Source of the DNA: an uncultured Prevotellaceae bacterium
GTDB lineage: Bacteria > Bacteroidota > Bacteroidia > Bacteroidales > Bacteroidaceae
Assembly (NCBI GenBank): GCA_946626595.1
Contig: CAMOUQ010000004.1
Span: forward strand, 1 to 64,000
Length of the DNA stretch: 64,000 nt
Direction: 5' to 3'
Part shown: positions 48,884-57,817 of the stretch, in pieces
Layout: each line of letters begins with the position of its first letter
Numbering within the stretch: position 1 is the stretch's first letter
Notes under the pieces: model-generated
Database searches by the model: none
What the model was told of the DNA's origin: nothing
Seen by the model: only the letters and a program-made list of their open reading frames with translations
Translations under genes and position numbers: made by a program

Positions 48884-49687
48884 TTGAAAACACAAGATAG
48901 AGAGTTGAAGATAGAGTTAAGAGAACTAGTCATTGGCTACCCGGGACACAAGGTGGCAGGACCATTGAACGCAACTTTGCACGCGGGCGAACTTTGTTGC
49001 CTGCTCGGAGCTAATGGGGCCGGCAAAAGTACGCTTCTGCGCACGCTGGCTGCTTTTCAACCGTCGCTTTCGGGCCAGATATTCCTCGAAGGCAAACTCC
49101 TGGCGGACATTTCGCCTCGCCAACTAAGCACTCAGATAGGCATCGTGCTTACCGACCGCATCCGCACGGCAGGCACTACGGTCCGTGATATGGTGGCCAT
49201 GGGACGCAGTCCGTACACCAACTTCTGGGGCCGCTTGACGGATGAGGATTACCGCCATGTGGATGAGGCCATCCGTCAGGTGGGTATAGAGGCTCTGGTG
49301 AACCGACAGTTGGCAACATTGAGTGACGGTGAACGGCAGAAGGTGATGATAGCCAAGGCACTGGCCCAACAGACACCTATCATCTTGCTGGATGAACCGA
49401 CGGCATTCCTCGACTTCCCCAGCAAGGTGGAGACCATGCTCCTGCTCAGTCGCCTGGCTCACGATATGGGCAAGTGCATTTTCCTCTCTACCCACGACCT
49501 CGACATGGCCCTACAGACCGCCGACCGGCTGTGGTTGATGGGGAAGGATGAAGGAGCGACGGCGGAGGGCGGAAGCTTTGCCGTTGGCACTCCTCGCGAC
49601 CTTGCCGACGTGCTGCCTAAGTACTTCCCCAGTCAGTATCTCTCTTTCGATGCCCAAGCCCTGCGATTCAGCATAAGAGTTTCTTAA
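48884..49687 (+). CDS. btuD: ABC transporter ATPase of the BtuD/FecE family
   Basis: The TTG at 48884 directly follows the GH20 stop codon and gives 267 aa; no ATG fits before the first conserved strand. Walker A is GANGAGKSTLLRTL, the signature is LSDGERQKVMIAKALA, Walker B is IILLDEPTAFLDFP and the switch His is in FLSTHDLDMAL. The Q-loop region (IGIVLTDRIRTAGTTVRDMV) and overall pattern match BtuD/FecE/FhuC. The two BtuC-like permeases in the window have no adjacent ATPase, so this is the natural partner for one or both. Its separation by 11 kb and placement behind a GH20 gene is unusual. The leader residues (KTQDRELKIELRELV) derive from a GAGTTGAAGATAGAG repeat-like segment. Confidence 0.88.
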   Translation: MKTQDRELKIELRELVIGYPGHKVAGPLNATLHAGELCCLLGANGAGKSTLLRTLAAFQPSLSGQIFLEGKLLADISPRQLSTQIGIVLTDRIRTAGTTVRDMVAMGRSPYTNFWGRLTDEDYRHVDEAIRQVGIEALVNRQLATLSDGERQKVMIAKALAQQTPIILLDEPTAFLDFPSKVETMLLLSRLAHDMGKCIFLSTHDLDMALQTADRLWLMGKDEGATAEGGSFAVGTPRDLADVLPKYFPSQYLSFDAQALRFSIRVS

Positions 49688-49694
49688 GCAAACT

Positions 49695-49775
49695 TTATTT
49701 CTGCTCTCGCACTATGGTGAAGTTAACCTTCGGTTGACTTTGCTCACGCTCGGTAGAGTTGATGCGAGCATCACT
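49695..49775 (-). pseudogene. Degenerate in-frame copy of the RNase R C-terminal tail
   Basis: Immediately after the rnr TAG stop the same frame reads on as ...INSTEREQSQPKVNFTIVREQK and then TAA. This parallels the real tail ASANLERKQLNFAIVRE. It looks like a tandem duplication of the gene's last codons. Confidence 0.6.
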
Positions 49776-52016
49776 CTACTCTCGCACAATCGCAAAGTTT
49801 AATTGCTTACGCTCCAAGTTGGCGGAAGCAATCTTTATGCGTACTTCGTCGCCTAAGGAGTAGCGTTTGTGCGTGCGGCGCCCCCAAAGGCAATACTGCT
49901 TCTCGTCGAACTCGTAGTAATCGTCGTCAAGGTCGCGCAGAGGCACCATTCCCTCACACTTATTCTCATTGATTTCCACATACAGTCCATATTCCGTGAC
50001 ACCCGAAATGGTGCCGTCGTACTCCTGTCCAATATGGTCCTGCATGAACTCCACCTCCTTGTACTTGATGCTGGCCCGTTCGGCCAAGGCCGCCGTCTGT
50101 TCCATCTGGCTGGCGTGCTCGCATAGTTCCTCGTAGGTGCGTTTCATCACACTGCGCCCACCTTCGGCATAGCGGAAGAGCAAGCGGTGTACCATCAGGT
50201 CGGGATAGCGGCGGATGGGGCTGGTGAAGTGGGTGTAGTAGTCGAAGGACAATCCATAGTGTCCGATGTTCTCCGTGCTGTACTTTGCCTTCATCATGGC
50301 TCTCAGGGTCACCATCTCAATGAGGTTGCTGGCCTTGGTCTTCTTGGCTTCGTGCAGCATCTTGTTCAGACTCTGGCTGACCATCGCGTTAGAGCCTGTC
50401 GGCTTCAACTTCAGGCCGAATTTGACAACAAACTCTGACAGGTTCATCAGTTTGTTCTGGTCGGGCTGTTCATGGATGCGGTATACGAATACTTTGTTTG
50501 CGTTCTTCGAGGCTTTGCCCTTCTTGCCGATGCTTTCGGCAACCGTGCGGTTGGCCAGCAGCATAAACTCCTCTACCAACTTGTTGGCATCCTTGGCCAC
50601 CTTGAAGTAAACACCCAGCGGTTTGCCGTCTTTGTCGATGTCGAAACGTGTCTCCTGTCGGTCGAAATCCACGGCTCCCTCGGCAAATCGCCGGCGGCGC
50701 AGGGCTTTGGCCATGCGGTTCAGCACAATCAGTTCGTTGGCAAAGTGCTCGGCAGGCTCGTACTCGGGTCGTTCGGGGTCAACGTGGTCTCCCGGATTGT
50801 TGTAGTCTTCCTCGCTGGCTTCGCCGTGGGCCTCCAGCACCTGTTGCACCTCTTCGTAGATGAATCGGCGGTTCGATCGGGTTATGGTCTTGGCCAGATG
50901 CCAGTCCTTCACGTTGGCATCCTCGTCCATGAGGAAGATGACGCTGTACGTCAGTTTGTCCTCATCGGGTCTGAGCGAGCACAAGTTGTTGCACAGACGT
51001 TCGGGCAGCATGGGTATGGTGCGGTCCACCAGATAGATGCTCGTTCCGCGTTTCTGTGCCTCTTTGTCGATGACACTGCCTTCCTGCACGTAGTACGATA
51101 CATCGGCGATGTGCACTCCCACTTCATATAATTTATTGCTCGACGACTTTCGGTTTCCGATTTCCCGGATGGAGATGGCGTCGTCAAAGTCTTTGGCGTC
51201 GCGCGGGTCGATGGTGAAAGTCATCACGTCGCGCATGTCTTCGCGTCGGGCAATCTCGTTCTCGGGTATCTGGTCACTGATGCGGTTGGCCGCCTCCTCC
51301 ACCTGTTTGGGATAGGTGTATGGCAGTCCGAACTCGGCCAGTATGGCATGCATTTCGGTCTCGTTCTCGCCCGCCTGGCCCAGCACCTCGGTGACACGGC
51401 CTATGGGGTTGTTGGCATTCATGGGCCATTCCACTATCTTCACCGTCACCTTGTCGCCCTGCTTGGCGCCTTTCATGTTGCGCCGGGGTATCAGTATGTC
51501 GTTGGCCAGCGTGCGGTCCTCTGTCACCAGATACGCCAGGTCGTGGTGTACCTCCAGCCGTCCCACGAAGGTCTTGTCGGCCCGTTTCAGGATTTGTGTC
51601 ACCATGCCTTCGCGTACGTGTCTGGCTCGTCTGGCCATCATGGTCAGGCGAACGCGGTCGCCGTCCATGGCATGCAAGGCATTGCGCTCTGCAACCAGTA
51701 TGGGTTGTCCGCCTTCGTCAGGCAAGAACGTATTCTTGCCGTTGGCTTTGCGGCAGAACACACCCTCCATCTCCTGACTTTGGTGCTTCAGCGCATAGGT
51801 GTATTTGGGTTTCTCCGTCAGGAAATCCTCTTCCAGCATCTGTTCCAGTACATCCATGCAAAGCATCTTTGCCGGATGGGTCGTCAGGTTCAGCGTGCGG
51901 AATATTTCTTTCAGTTCCAGCCGTTCGCCGCCGGTGCGCTCGAACAACTGTTCCACCATGGCCACCAACTGTTTGCGGGTGACGCGTTTCGTACCTTTGC
52001 CTTTACTTTTTGCCAT
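49776..52016 (-). CDS. rnr: Ribonuclease R
   Basis: The 746-aa protein (start MAKSKGKGTKRVTRKQLV) has a basic N-terminal helix-turn-helix-like region, cold-shock domains (about 80-230), the RNB catalytic domain with TIDPRDAKDFDDAIS (metal-binding Asp cluster around residue 280), the conserved HFTSPIRRYPDLMVHR near 600, and a C-terminal S1 domain (YDGTISGVTEYGLYVEINEN). It degrades structured RNA 3' to 5' and takes part in rRNA and mRNA quality control. Length is normal for Bacteroidetes RNase R, but without the long basic tail of the E. coli protein. A TATATTTG box (52049-52056, minus strand) lies upstream. Behind the stop codon lies a decayed copy of its own tail. Confidence 0.96.
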   Translation of the reverse strand: MAKSKGKGTKRVTRKQLVAMVEQLFERTGGERLELKEIFRTLNLTTHPAKMLCMDVLEQMLEEDFLTEKPKYTYALKHQSQEMEGVFCRKANGKNTFLPDEGGQPILVAERNALHAMDGDRVRLTMMARRARHVREGMVTQILKRADKTFVGRLEVHHDLAYLVTEDRTLANDILIPRRNMKGAKQGDKVTVKIVEWPMNANNPIGRVTEVLGQAGENETEMHAILAEFGLPYTYPKQVEEAANRISDQIPENEIARREDMRDVMTFTIDPRDAKDFDDAISIREIGNRKSSSNKLYEVGVHIADVSYYVQEGSVIDKEAQKRGTSIYLVDRTIPMLPERLCNNLCSLRPDEDKLTYSVIFLMDEDANVKDWHLAKTITRSNRRFIYEEVQQVLEAHGEASEEDYNNPGDHVDPERPEYEPAEHFANELIVLNRMAKALRRRRFAEGAVDFDRQETRFDIDKDGKPLGVYFKVAKDANKLVEEFMLLANRTVAESIGKKGKASKNANKVFVYRIHEQPDQNKLMNLSEFVVKFGLKLKPTGSNAMVSQSLNKMLHEAKKTKASNLIEMVTLRAMMKAKYSTENIGHYGLSFDYYTHFTSPIRRYPDLMVHRLLFRYAEGGRSVMKRTYEELCEHASQMEQTAALAERASIKYKEVEFMQDHIGQEYDGTISGVTEYGLYVEINENKCEGMVPLRDLDDDYYEFDEKQYCLWGRRTHKRYSLGDEVRIKIASANLERKQLNFAIVRE

Positions 52017-52110
52017 GATATTATCATTAGTTTTAATAAAACCTCATGCAAATATAATGATAAATTGGGAACAATTTTATATTTTTGCAAAAAATTATGA
52101 ATTGTACATT

Positions 52111-53145
52111 ATGAATTGCGAAATTAACAGGATTCTCGTGACCGGTGCCTCGGGCTTCATCGGTAGTTTTATTTGCAGCCAGGGGCTCGACCGTGGTTTT
52201 GAGGTATGGGCCGGCATGCGCAGCACAAGCAGCAGCCAGTACCTGACCGACCCGCGCATGAAGTTTGCCCAACTCGACTTGGGCAACTACGACCGTCTTT
52301 GCGCCCAGTTGCGCCAGTACAAGGCTGAGATGGGCGGACGTGGTTGGGACTATGTCGTACACGCTGCCGGAGCAACGAAGAGCCTGAAGCGTGAAGGGTT
52401 CTTCAAGACCAACACCGAAGGTACGAAGAATCTGGTCCGTGCCTTGATGGCCGAGGATATGGTTCCCAAGCGTTTTGTATTTGTATCCTCCCTGAGCATA
52501 TTCGGCGCCATACGCGAGAAACCCTATCCCTATCAGCCCATCGTCGACACCGACACCCCACAGCCCAACACAGCCTATGGCGAGAGCAAGTGGGAGGCCG
52601 AACAGTTCCTGCAGACCGTTGAGGGACTGCCCTACGTCATCCTGCGTCCGACCGGTGTCTATGGTCCCCGCGAGCGCGACTACTACATCATGGCCAAGAG
52701 CATCAAGCAGCATGTCGACTTCGCCGTAGGCTACCAGCCGCAAGAGATAACGTTCGTCTACGTCGACGATGTCGTACAGGCTGTCTACAAGGCTTTTGAA
52801 GCTCCAGATGCCGTGGGCCGTGCTTATTTCCTCTCCGACGGTCAGGTCTACAACAGCCGTGCCTTCAGCGACCTTTTGCAGCGCGAGCTGGGCAATCCGT
52901 GGGTGCTTCACATCAAGGCTCCCCTGTGGTTCCTCTGGCTCGTGTGTGCAGTCAATGGCACTGTCTGCCGCTGGCTGGGCAAACTCACGACGCTCAATCT
53001 CGACAAGTACCACATCCTCAGTCAGCGCAACTGGCAGTGCGATATCGAACCGGCCCGTCGCGATCTTGGCTACGAACCGCAGGTGCTCCTTGACGAAGGT
53101 GTCCGTCGCAGTGTTGCGTGGTATCGTCAGGAGGGCTGGCTGTAA
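52111..53145 (+). CDS. NAD(P)-dependent epimerase/dehydratase (extended SDR)
   Basis: The chosen ATG (52111) gives 344 aa starting MNCEINRILVTGASGFIGSF. The Rossmann nucleotide site is TGASGFIG; the catalytic Ser and Tyr-Lys are in FVSSLSIFG and TAYGESKWEAE; RPTGVYGPRERD is the usual substrate-side motif of extended SDRs. A hydrophobic stretch (about 268-292; APLWFLWLVCAVNGTVCRWL) suggests membrane association, as in the hopanoid/sterol or dihydroflavonol-like branch. The substrate could be a nucleotide sugar or a lipid-linked sterol-like alcohol. The start codon is in a TTATGAATTGTACATTATGAATTG repeat-type segment. It overlaps the glycerate kinase gene by 1 bp (TAATG). Confidence 0.85.
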   Translation: MNCEINRILVTGASGFIGSFICSQGLDRGFEVWAGMRSTSSSQYLTDPRMKFAQLDLGNYDRLCAQLRQYKAEMGGRGWDYVVHAAGATKSLKREGFFKTNTEGTKNLVRALMAEDMVPKRFVFVSSLSIFGAIREKPYPYQPIVDTDTPQPNTAYGESKWEAEQFLQTVEGLPYVILRPTGVYGPRERDYYIMAKSIKQHVDFAVGYQPQEITFVYVDDVVQAVYKAFEAPDAVGRAYFLSDGQVYNSRAFSDLLQRELGNPWVLHIKAPLWFLWLVCAVNGTVCRWLGKLTTLNLDKYHILSQRNWQCDIEPARRDLGYEPQVLLDEGVRRSVAWYRQEGWL

Positions 53146-54188
53146 TGGATGCCCGACATGTCATCTTAGCCATCGACTCTTTCAAGGGCTGTCTCACTTC
53201 GGCTGAGGCCAACCAAGCCGCGGCGGAGGGACTTCTGTCGTGCTTGCCAGGGGCCTGTGTGCGGAAGATTAGCATCAGCGATGGCGGCGAAGGCTGGTTG
53301 GATGCCTTCCACTCAGCCATGGGAGGGCGGTTTGTGGATGTCGATGTCTTCGACCCGCTCATGCGCCCCATCGTGGCGCAGTATTTGGTGCAGGGCGATG
53401 TGGGGGTAATAGAAATGGCCAGGGCCAGTGGATTGGCTCTTCTTTCACCCGAGGAGCGGAATCCCCTGGTGGCCTCCACCTATGGCACGGGCCAACTCGT
53501 AGTCGATGCCTTGCGCCGCGGCTGTCGCCATATCCTTGTCGGACTTGGGGGCAGTGCCACCAGCGACTGTGGTCAGGGCATGCTCCGTGCCCTTGCCGAT
53601 TCGCAAGTGGAAATTCCCGGCGACGTCCGCTTTACCATTGCAACCGATGTCTGCAATCCTCTTTGCGGCCCGAATGGCGCAGCCCATGTCTTTGCTGCGC
53701 AGAAGGGTGCAACGGCGGATATGATACACTTGCTCGAGGCACGGGCATGTCACTTTGCCGATGAGTCGGCTCGCCGTTTGGGCCACGACCGTCGGGATAT
53801 GCCTGGTGCCGGGGCTGCCGGAGGTCTCGGCTATGCCTTCCTGCAATATCTGGGAGCCGACCGCCGTCCGGGTATCGACCTTCTGTTGGATGCCGTGCAT
53901 TTCGATGAATTGCTGGGCACCGCCGCTCTCGTCGTAACTGGCGAAGGCTCTGCCGACCGGCAGACCTTGATGGGCAAGGTGCCTTATGGCATCCTGCAGC
54001 GTGCCCGGGCACAGCACGTACCAGTCGCCCTGATTGCAGGGCGCATCCGCGACCGTCAGGCCCTGCTCGATGCCGGTTTCTCGTCCGTGCAGAGCATCAA
54101 TCCCCACGACCTTTCCTTAGAAGAGGCCATGAGACCCGAAACGGCGAAGACGAATATTCGCCGTACCGTTCGGTTTATTTTTGTCTGA
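53145..54188 (+). CDS. glxK: Glycerate 2-kinase (GarK/GlxK family)
   Basis: Starting at ATG 53145 (MDARHVILAIDSFKGCLTS) the protein has 347 aa. The family motifs are present: DSFKGCLTSAEAN, ISDGGEGWLDAF, IEMARASGLALLSPEERNPL, TYGTGQLVVDAL, VGLGGSATSDCGQGML and VTGEGSADRQTLMGKVP. It phosphorylates D-glycerate to 2-phosphoglycerate with ATP, feeding into lower glycolysis. It is slightly shorter than the E. coli enzymes (about 380 aa). The 1-bp overlap with the SDR gene indicates coupled translation, so the SDR could act on a related carbon intermediate, though that is only inference. Confidence 0.93.
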   Translation: MDARHVILAIDSFKGCLTSAEANQAAAEGLLSCLPGACVRKISISDGGEGWLDAFHSAMGGRFVDVDVFDPLMRPIVAQYLVQGDVGVIEMARASGLALLSPEERNPLVASTYGTGQLVVDALRRGCRHILVGLGGSATSDCGQGMLRALADSQVEIPGDVRFTIATDVCNPLCGPNGAAHVFAAQKGATADMIHLLEARACHFADESARRLGHDRRDMPGAGAAGGLGYAFLQYLGADRRPGIDLLLDAVHFDELLGTAALVVTGEGSADRQTLMGKVPYGILQRARAQHVPVALIAGRIRDRQALLDAGFSSVQSINPHDLSLEEAMRPETAKTNIRRTVRFIFV

Positions 54189-54234
54189 TAAAGTCTGATT
54201 TTAAGGAAACGTCAGCCCGATTCCGAAACTCGGG

Positions 54235-55413
54235 TCAGTCCACCTCCTCGTACTCGAAGTCATCGATTTCCTCGATGTCATCAAAGTCTTCCACCTCATC
54301 CTCATCCAGAATCTCGATATCCTCGTCCTCGCCCATGGCTGCCAGTTCCTCTTGCAGGTTGGCAATGTCCTTGTTGCGATGCACGATGCGTTCCTGGTTC
54401 GTTATGGCTTCCAGCTTATTGCTCTCGCTGTTCAGCGACGCCCACAGCAGGTCCTTCAGTTCCGTCAGTCCGCGGTTGGCCACAGCCGAGATGAAGACGT
54501 GCGGAAGGTCTTCGGGCAGGTCGTGCGAGAGCATTTCCATTAGTTCGTCGTCCAGAAGGTCGCATTTGGTGATGGCCAGCACGCGCTGTTTGTCCATCAT
54601 GTCCGGATTGAAGGTGCGCACCTCGTTGAGCAGGATTTCGTATTCCTTCCGGATGTCGTCGGTATCGCCCGGAACCATGAAGAGCAACAACGAGTTGCGT
54701 TCGATGTGGCGCAGGAAGCGCAGTCCCAGTCCGCGACCCTCCGATGCTCCTTCGATGATGCCGGGAATATCGGCCATGACGAACGACTGGTTGTCGCGAT
54801 AGCTGACGATGCCCAGCGAGGGCTCCATCGTGGTGAAGGGGTAGTTGGCAATCTTGGGGCGTGCCGAGGATAGGCTGCTCAGCAGTGTGCTCTTGCCGGC
54901 ATTGGGGAAGCCTACCAGACCGACGTCGGCCAGCAGCTTCAGTTCCAGTATGACGGTGCGCTCGCGCATGGGTTCGCCGGGTTGGGCGTAGCGCGGAGCC
55001 TGATTGGTGGAGGTGCGGAAGTTCCAGTTGCCCAGTCCGCCACGACCGCCCTTCAGCAGCATCACCACCTGTCCGTCCTCGCTGACGTCGCAGATGTACT
55101 CACCCGTCTCGGCATCGTAGACCACCGTGCCGCAGGGCACATCGATGTAGCGGTCTTCTCCGTCGTGACCCGTGCTGCGGCTCTTGCCTCCGTTGCCGCC
55201 GTGGCCTGCAAAGACATGACGCTCGAAGCGCAGGTGCAGCAGTGTCCAGTAGTTGTGGTTGCCACGCAGATAGACGTGCCCGCCACGACCGCCGTCGCCG
55301 CCGTCGGGTCCACCGTTGGCAATGTACTTGGCACGATGCATGTGTGCCGAACCACGACCGCCCTTGCCCGAGCGGCAACATATCTTCACATAATCAACGA
55401 AATTACTTTCCAT
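54235..55413 (-). CDS. obgE: Obg-family GTPase
   Basis: The 392-aa protein has the glycine-rich Obg fold (1 to about 158; [43 protein letters not shown]), then the G domain with G1 [12 protein letters not shown], the G2 region [12 protein letters not shown]3 [16 protein letters not shown] and G4 TKCDLLDDE. The C terminus (about 345-392) is a very acidic tail ([20 protein letters not shown]) with no OCT domain. It is essential in most bacteria for late 50S ribosome assembly and stress response. It lies downstream of adk and hpt on the same strand, the usual Bacteroidetes arrangement. The 233-bp gap to adk is filled with ACCACGAATTACACGA repeats. Confidence 0.96.
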   Translation of the reverse strand: MESNFVDYVKICCRSGKGGRGSAHMHRAKYIANGGPDGGDGGRGGHVYLRGNHNYWTLLHLRFERHVFAGHGGNGGKSRSTGHDGEDRYIDVPCGTVVYDAETGEYICDVSEDGQVVMLLKGGRGGLGNWNFRTSTNQAPRYAQPGEPMRERTVILELKLLADVGLVGFPNAGKSTLLSSLSSARPKIANYPFTTMEPSLGIVSYRDNQSFVMADIPGIIEGASEGRGLGLRFLRHIERNSLLLFMVPGDTDDIRKEYEILLNEVRTFNPDMMDKQRVLAITKCDLLDDELMEMLSHDLPEDLPHVFISAVANRGLTELKDLLWASLNSESNKLEAITNQERIVHRNKDIANLQEELAAMGEDEDIEILDEDEVEDFDDIEEIDDFEYEEVD

Positions 55414-55640
55414 TACTTTCTATACCACGAATTACACGAGTTGGTTTATAGACCACGAATTACACGAGTTGGTTTCTATACCACGAATTACACGAATTTA
55501 ACGAATTAAAAATAGCACGATTTACACGGATGTTTTTCTACCACGATTTAGCGGATTAAGCAGATTATAATCCGTGTCTATCCGTTTTATCCGTGTTCGT
55601 CTAAATCATTTTAATCCGTTAAATCCGTTAAATCGTGGTC
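55414..55640. repeat. ACCACGAATTACACGA and related repeats between obgE and adk
   Basis: Three direct copies of ACCACGAATTACACGAGTT-like units (about 55431-55500) are followed by CCACGATTTAGCGGATTAAG and its inverted relatives (AATCCGTTAAATCGTGG). The type resembles the 6118-6647 region. Confidence 0.8.
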
Positions 55641-55646
55641 GAAGAA

Positions 55647-56216
55647 TTACAGTGTATCGAGGAAGGCAAAGATGTTGGCCAGCATCTGTTCCTTGCTGCC
55701 CTCCCATGTGAAGGTGTGGCGTATGCCTTCCTTCTCAAACCATGCGGCCAGGGGTTCCGTCTGGTTGTGGTAGACGGCGAAGCGCTTCTTGATGGTCTCT
55801 TCGTTGTCGTCGGCACGTCCTTGTTCGATGGCGCGGTTCAGCAGTCGCTTCATCAGCGTGTCCTCGTCCACAATCAGTTCTATCATCACACCCATGTCGT
55901 GGTTGCGCTCGGCCAGCATCTTCTTCAGGGCCTCGGCCTGTGCGATGGTACGGGGGAAGCCGTCGAAGATGACGCCCTTGCCCGAGGGCAGACTGTCGTA
56001 GGTCTTCGCCAGGATGTCGATCATCAGGTCGTCGGGAATCAGCTGTCCGTTGCTGATGTAGCCCTGAGCAATCTTTCCGAGTTCCGAACCTTGTTTCATT
56101 TCTGCACGGAGCACGTCTCCGGTGGAAATGTGTCCCATGCCATAGCGATTAACAATCTCGTCGCTGTAGGTGCCCTTACCGCTTCCGGGAGCACCAAAGA
56201 TAATGATGTTCTTCAT
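55647..56216 (-). CDS. adk: Adenylate kinase
   Basis: The 189-aa protein starts MKNIIIFGAPGSGKGTYSDE with the P-loop at residues 8-16. HISTGDVLRAE, VIFDGFPRTIAQAEAL and RLLNRAIEQGRADDN are the AMP-binding and LID-side motifs. It is the short form without an extended LID, typical for Bacteroidetes. It interconverts ATP+AMP and 2 ADP. The gene lies between hpt and obgE on the minus strand. Confidence 0.97.
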   Translation of the reverse strand: MKNIIIFGAPGSGKGTYSDEIVNRYGMGHISTGDVLRAEMKQGSELGKIAQGYISNGQLIPDDLMIDILAKTYDSLPSGKGVIFDGFPRTIAQAEALKKMLAERNHDMGVMIELIVDEDTLMKRLLNRAIEQGRADDNEETIKKRFAVYHNQTEPLAAWFEKEGIRHTFTWEGSKEQMLANIFAFLDTL

Positions 56217-56266
56217 ATCTTTTAATTCCTATAAATTCTTAATTCTTAACTCTTAATTTTTAATTT

Positions 56267-56806
56267 TTAATTGCACAGCGTGTAAATGTCCTTTGTGTTG
56301 CGTCCGAATCCGTCGTAGTCCAGACCGTAGCCCACGATGAAGTCGTTGGGAATCTGCATGCAACAGTAGCGGATGTCGAGGTCCACCTGCAGTTTTCCGG
56401 GCTTCAGCAGCAGTGTGCAGATGTCTATGCTGCCCGGGTTGTGCTTTTTCAGCGTTTCCAGCATGTGCGCCATCGTCAGACCCGTGTCCACGATGTCCTC
56501 GATGATGATGACGGGCCGTCCGGTCACGTCCACGCTCAGTCCCATGATTTCGCGGATTTCGCCCGTCGAACCCATACCAACGTACGAAGCCAGTCGCACG
56601 AAGGAAATCTCGCAGGGCAGTGTCACCTCGCGAAGCAGGTCGGCGGCGAAGATGAACGAACCGTTCAGTATGGCCAGGAATATCGGTTGCTGACCGGCAT
56701 AGTCACGATTGATTTCTGCAGCCACGCGGCGCACCTCGGCCATAATTTTCTCCTCCGGGATAGACACGGCAAATGTCTTGTCTCTTACTTGTAATGTTTT
56801 GTCCAT
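56267..56806 (-). CDS. hpt: Hypoxanthine phosphoribosyltransferase
   Basis: The chosen start is ATG 56804-56806 (MDKTLQVRDKTFAVS), giving 179 aa; a frame open seven codons further lies in the promoter. PRPP-binding motif VIIIEDIVDTGLTMAHML, pyrophosphate loop LNGSFIFAADLLRE, and the purine-side IPNDFIVGYGLDYDG identify HPRT. It salvages hypoxanthine and guanine. A minus-strand TATCTTTG box is at 56825-56832. The stop codon (TAA, 56267-56269) is in an AATTAAAAATTAAAAATTAA repeat that fills most of the gap to adk. Confidence 0.96.
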   Translation of the reverse strand: MDKTLQVRDKTFAVSIPEEKIMAEVRRVAAEINRDYAGQQPIFLAILNGSFIFAADLLREVTLPCEISFVRLASYVGMGSTGEIREIMGLSVDVTGRPVIIIEDIVDTGLTMAHMLETLKKHNPGSIDICTLLLKPGKLQVDLDIRYCCMQIPNDFIVGYGLDYDGFGRNTKDIYTLCN

Positions 56807-56893
56807 TGTGAATCCAATTTTGGACAAAGATACAAATAAATTAAGAATTAATAATTAAGAATTAAGAATTATTCGTATTTTTGCAGTGTGAAA

Positions 56894-57733
56894 ATGCATA
56901 TTTGGGAAATACAGGCGGACGATTTGCATCAAATGATGCTCAAAAGGCCAGCCGACGGGCATAAGGGGACCTTTGGTCACGCCCTGCTGTTTGCCGGCAG
57001 TCGGGGCATGGCCGGAGCAGCCATGCTTGCAGCCGAGGCTTGCCTGCGTAGCGGTGTGGGCAAACTGAGCATCGTCACGGAGGAGGTCAACCGTCCCTTG
57101 TTGCAGTTGGCCGTTCCCGAGGCCATCTTAGCTCCCGAAGAAAACCTCTTCTCCCAGTCCCCCGCTGCCTATGATGCCATCGGACTGGGGCCTGGTCTGG
57201 GCACCGAGGAGGAAACCGTCCGGAAGGTCCACGACGTGCTCACGGCTGACTGTTGGGCCGACACCCCCTTCGTCATCGATGCCGATGCCATAAACATCCT
57301 GGCCCGGCATCCCGAATGGCACGGGCAGGCGCTCGGCAACCGACGCATTCTCACACCGCATCCCGGCGAGGCCATGCGCCTCATGCAGAGCGTCGACCTG
57401 GCGGACGTCAGCAACTTTGCACAGGCCACGAACGCCATCATAGTGCTGAAGGGACATCCCACCCATGTTTTCGACTCCACGGGGCGCGTCTGTCGCCTCG
57501 ATGTCGGCAATTCGGGCATGGCCACGGCCGGCAGTGGCGATGTGCTGACGGGCATCGTCACGGGTCTCCTGGCCCAGGGATACGTTCCGCTGCATGCCGC
57601 CCTCTTGGGCGTCTGGCTGCATGGCACGGCAGGCGATTGCGCAGCCCGGGAACTGACGGAGCACTGCATGCTGGCGCGAGACATCATCGGCCATCTGCAA
57701 GGGGCGTTCCGCAAATTGGAAATTAAGAATTAA
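56894..57733 (+). CDS. nnrD: ADP-dependent NAD(P)H-hydrate dehydratase
   Basis: I start at ATG 56894 (MHIWEIQADDLHQMM; 279 aa); GTG 56888 is possible. The ribokinase-like CARKD domain is clear: KRPADGHKGTFGHALLFAGS, GMAGAAMLAAEACLRSGVG, AIGLGPGLGTEE, VIDADAINILA, LTPHPGEAMRLM and NSGMATAGSGDVLTGIVTGL. It repairs hydrated NADH and NADPH. The epimerase partner NnrE, often fused at the N terminus, is absent, so it should be encoded elsewhere. The TATTTTTG promoter box is at 56876-56883, divergent from hpt. Its stop codon (57731-57733) lies in a GAATTAAGAATTAAGAG repeat array. Confidence 0.95.
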   Translation: MHIWEIQADDLHQMMLKRPADGHKGTFGHALLFAGSRGMAGAAMLAAEACLRSGVGKLSIVTEEVNRPLLQLAVPEAILAPEENLFSQSPAAYDAIGLGPGLGTEEETVRKVHDVLTADCWADTPFVIDADAINILARHPEWHGQALGNRRILTPHPGEAMRLMQSVDLADVSNFAQATNAIIVLKGHPTHVFDSTGRVCRLDVGNSGMATAGSGDVLTGIVTGLLAQGYVPLHAALLGVWLHGTAGDCAARELTEHCMLARDIIGHLQGAFRKLEIKN

Positions 57734-57800
57734 GAGTTAAGTATTAAGAATTAATAGGAATTTATTAAGAGTTAAGAATTAAGAATTAATAGGAATTTAG
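57719..57800. repeat. GAATTAAGAATTAAG repeats between nnrD and the DUF4831 gene
   Basis: Tandem GAATTAAGA and GAATTAATAGGAATTT units, the latter twice, span the nnrD stop codon and most of the gap to the next gene. Confidence 0.75.
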
Positions 57801-57817
57801 AATAAATATTAAAAGTG

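Noticed and set aside
48884-49687. ABC ATPase as part of an antibiotic or lipid exporter with the GH20 gene
   Set aside because: Its motifs and the FecE/BtuD-type Q-loop region fit importer ATPases, and two importer permeases without ATPase are in the window.
49776-49778. Amber stop of rnr as a recoded (pyrrolysine-type) codon
   Set aside because: The tail after the stop duplicates the real tail, which already completes RNase R. Nothing here suggests pyrrolysine use.
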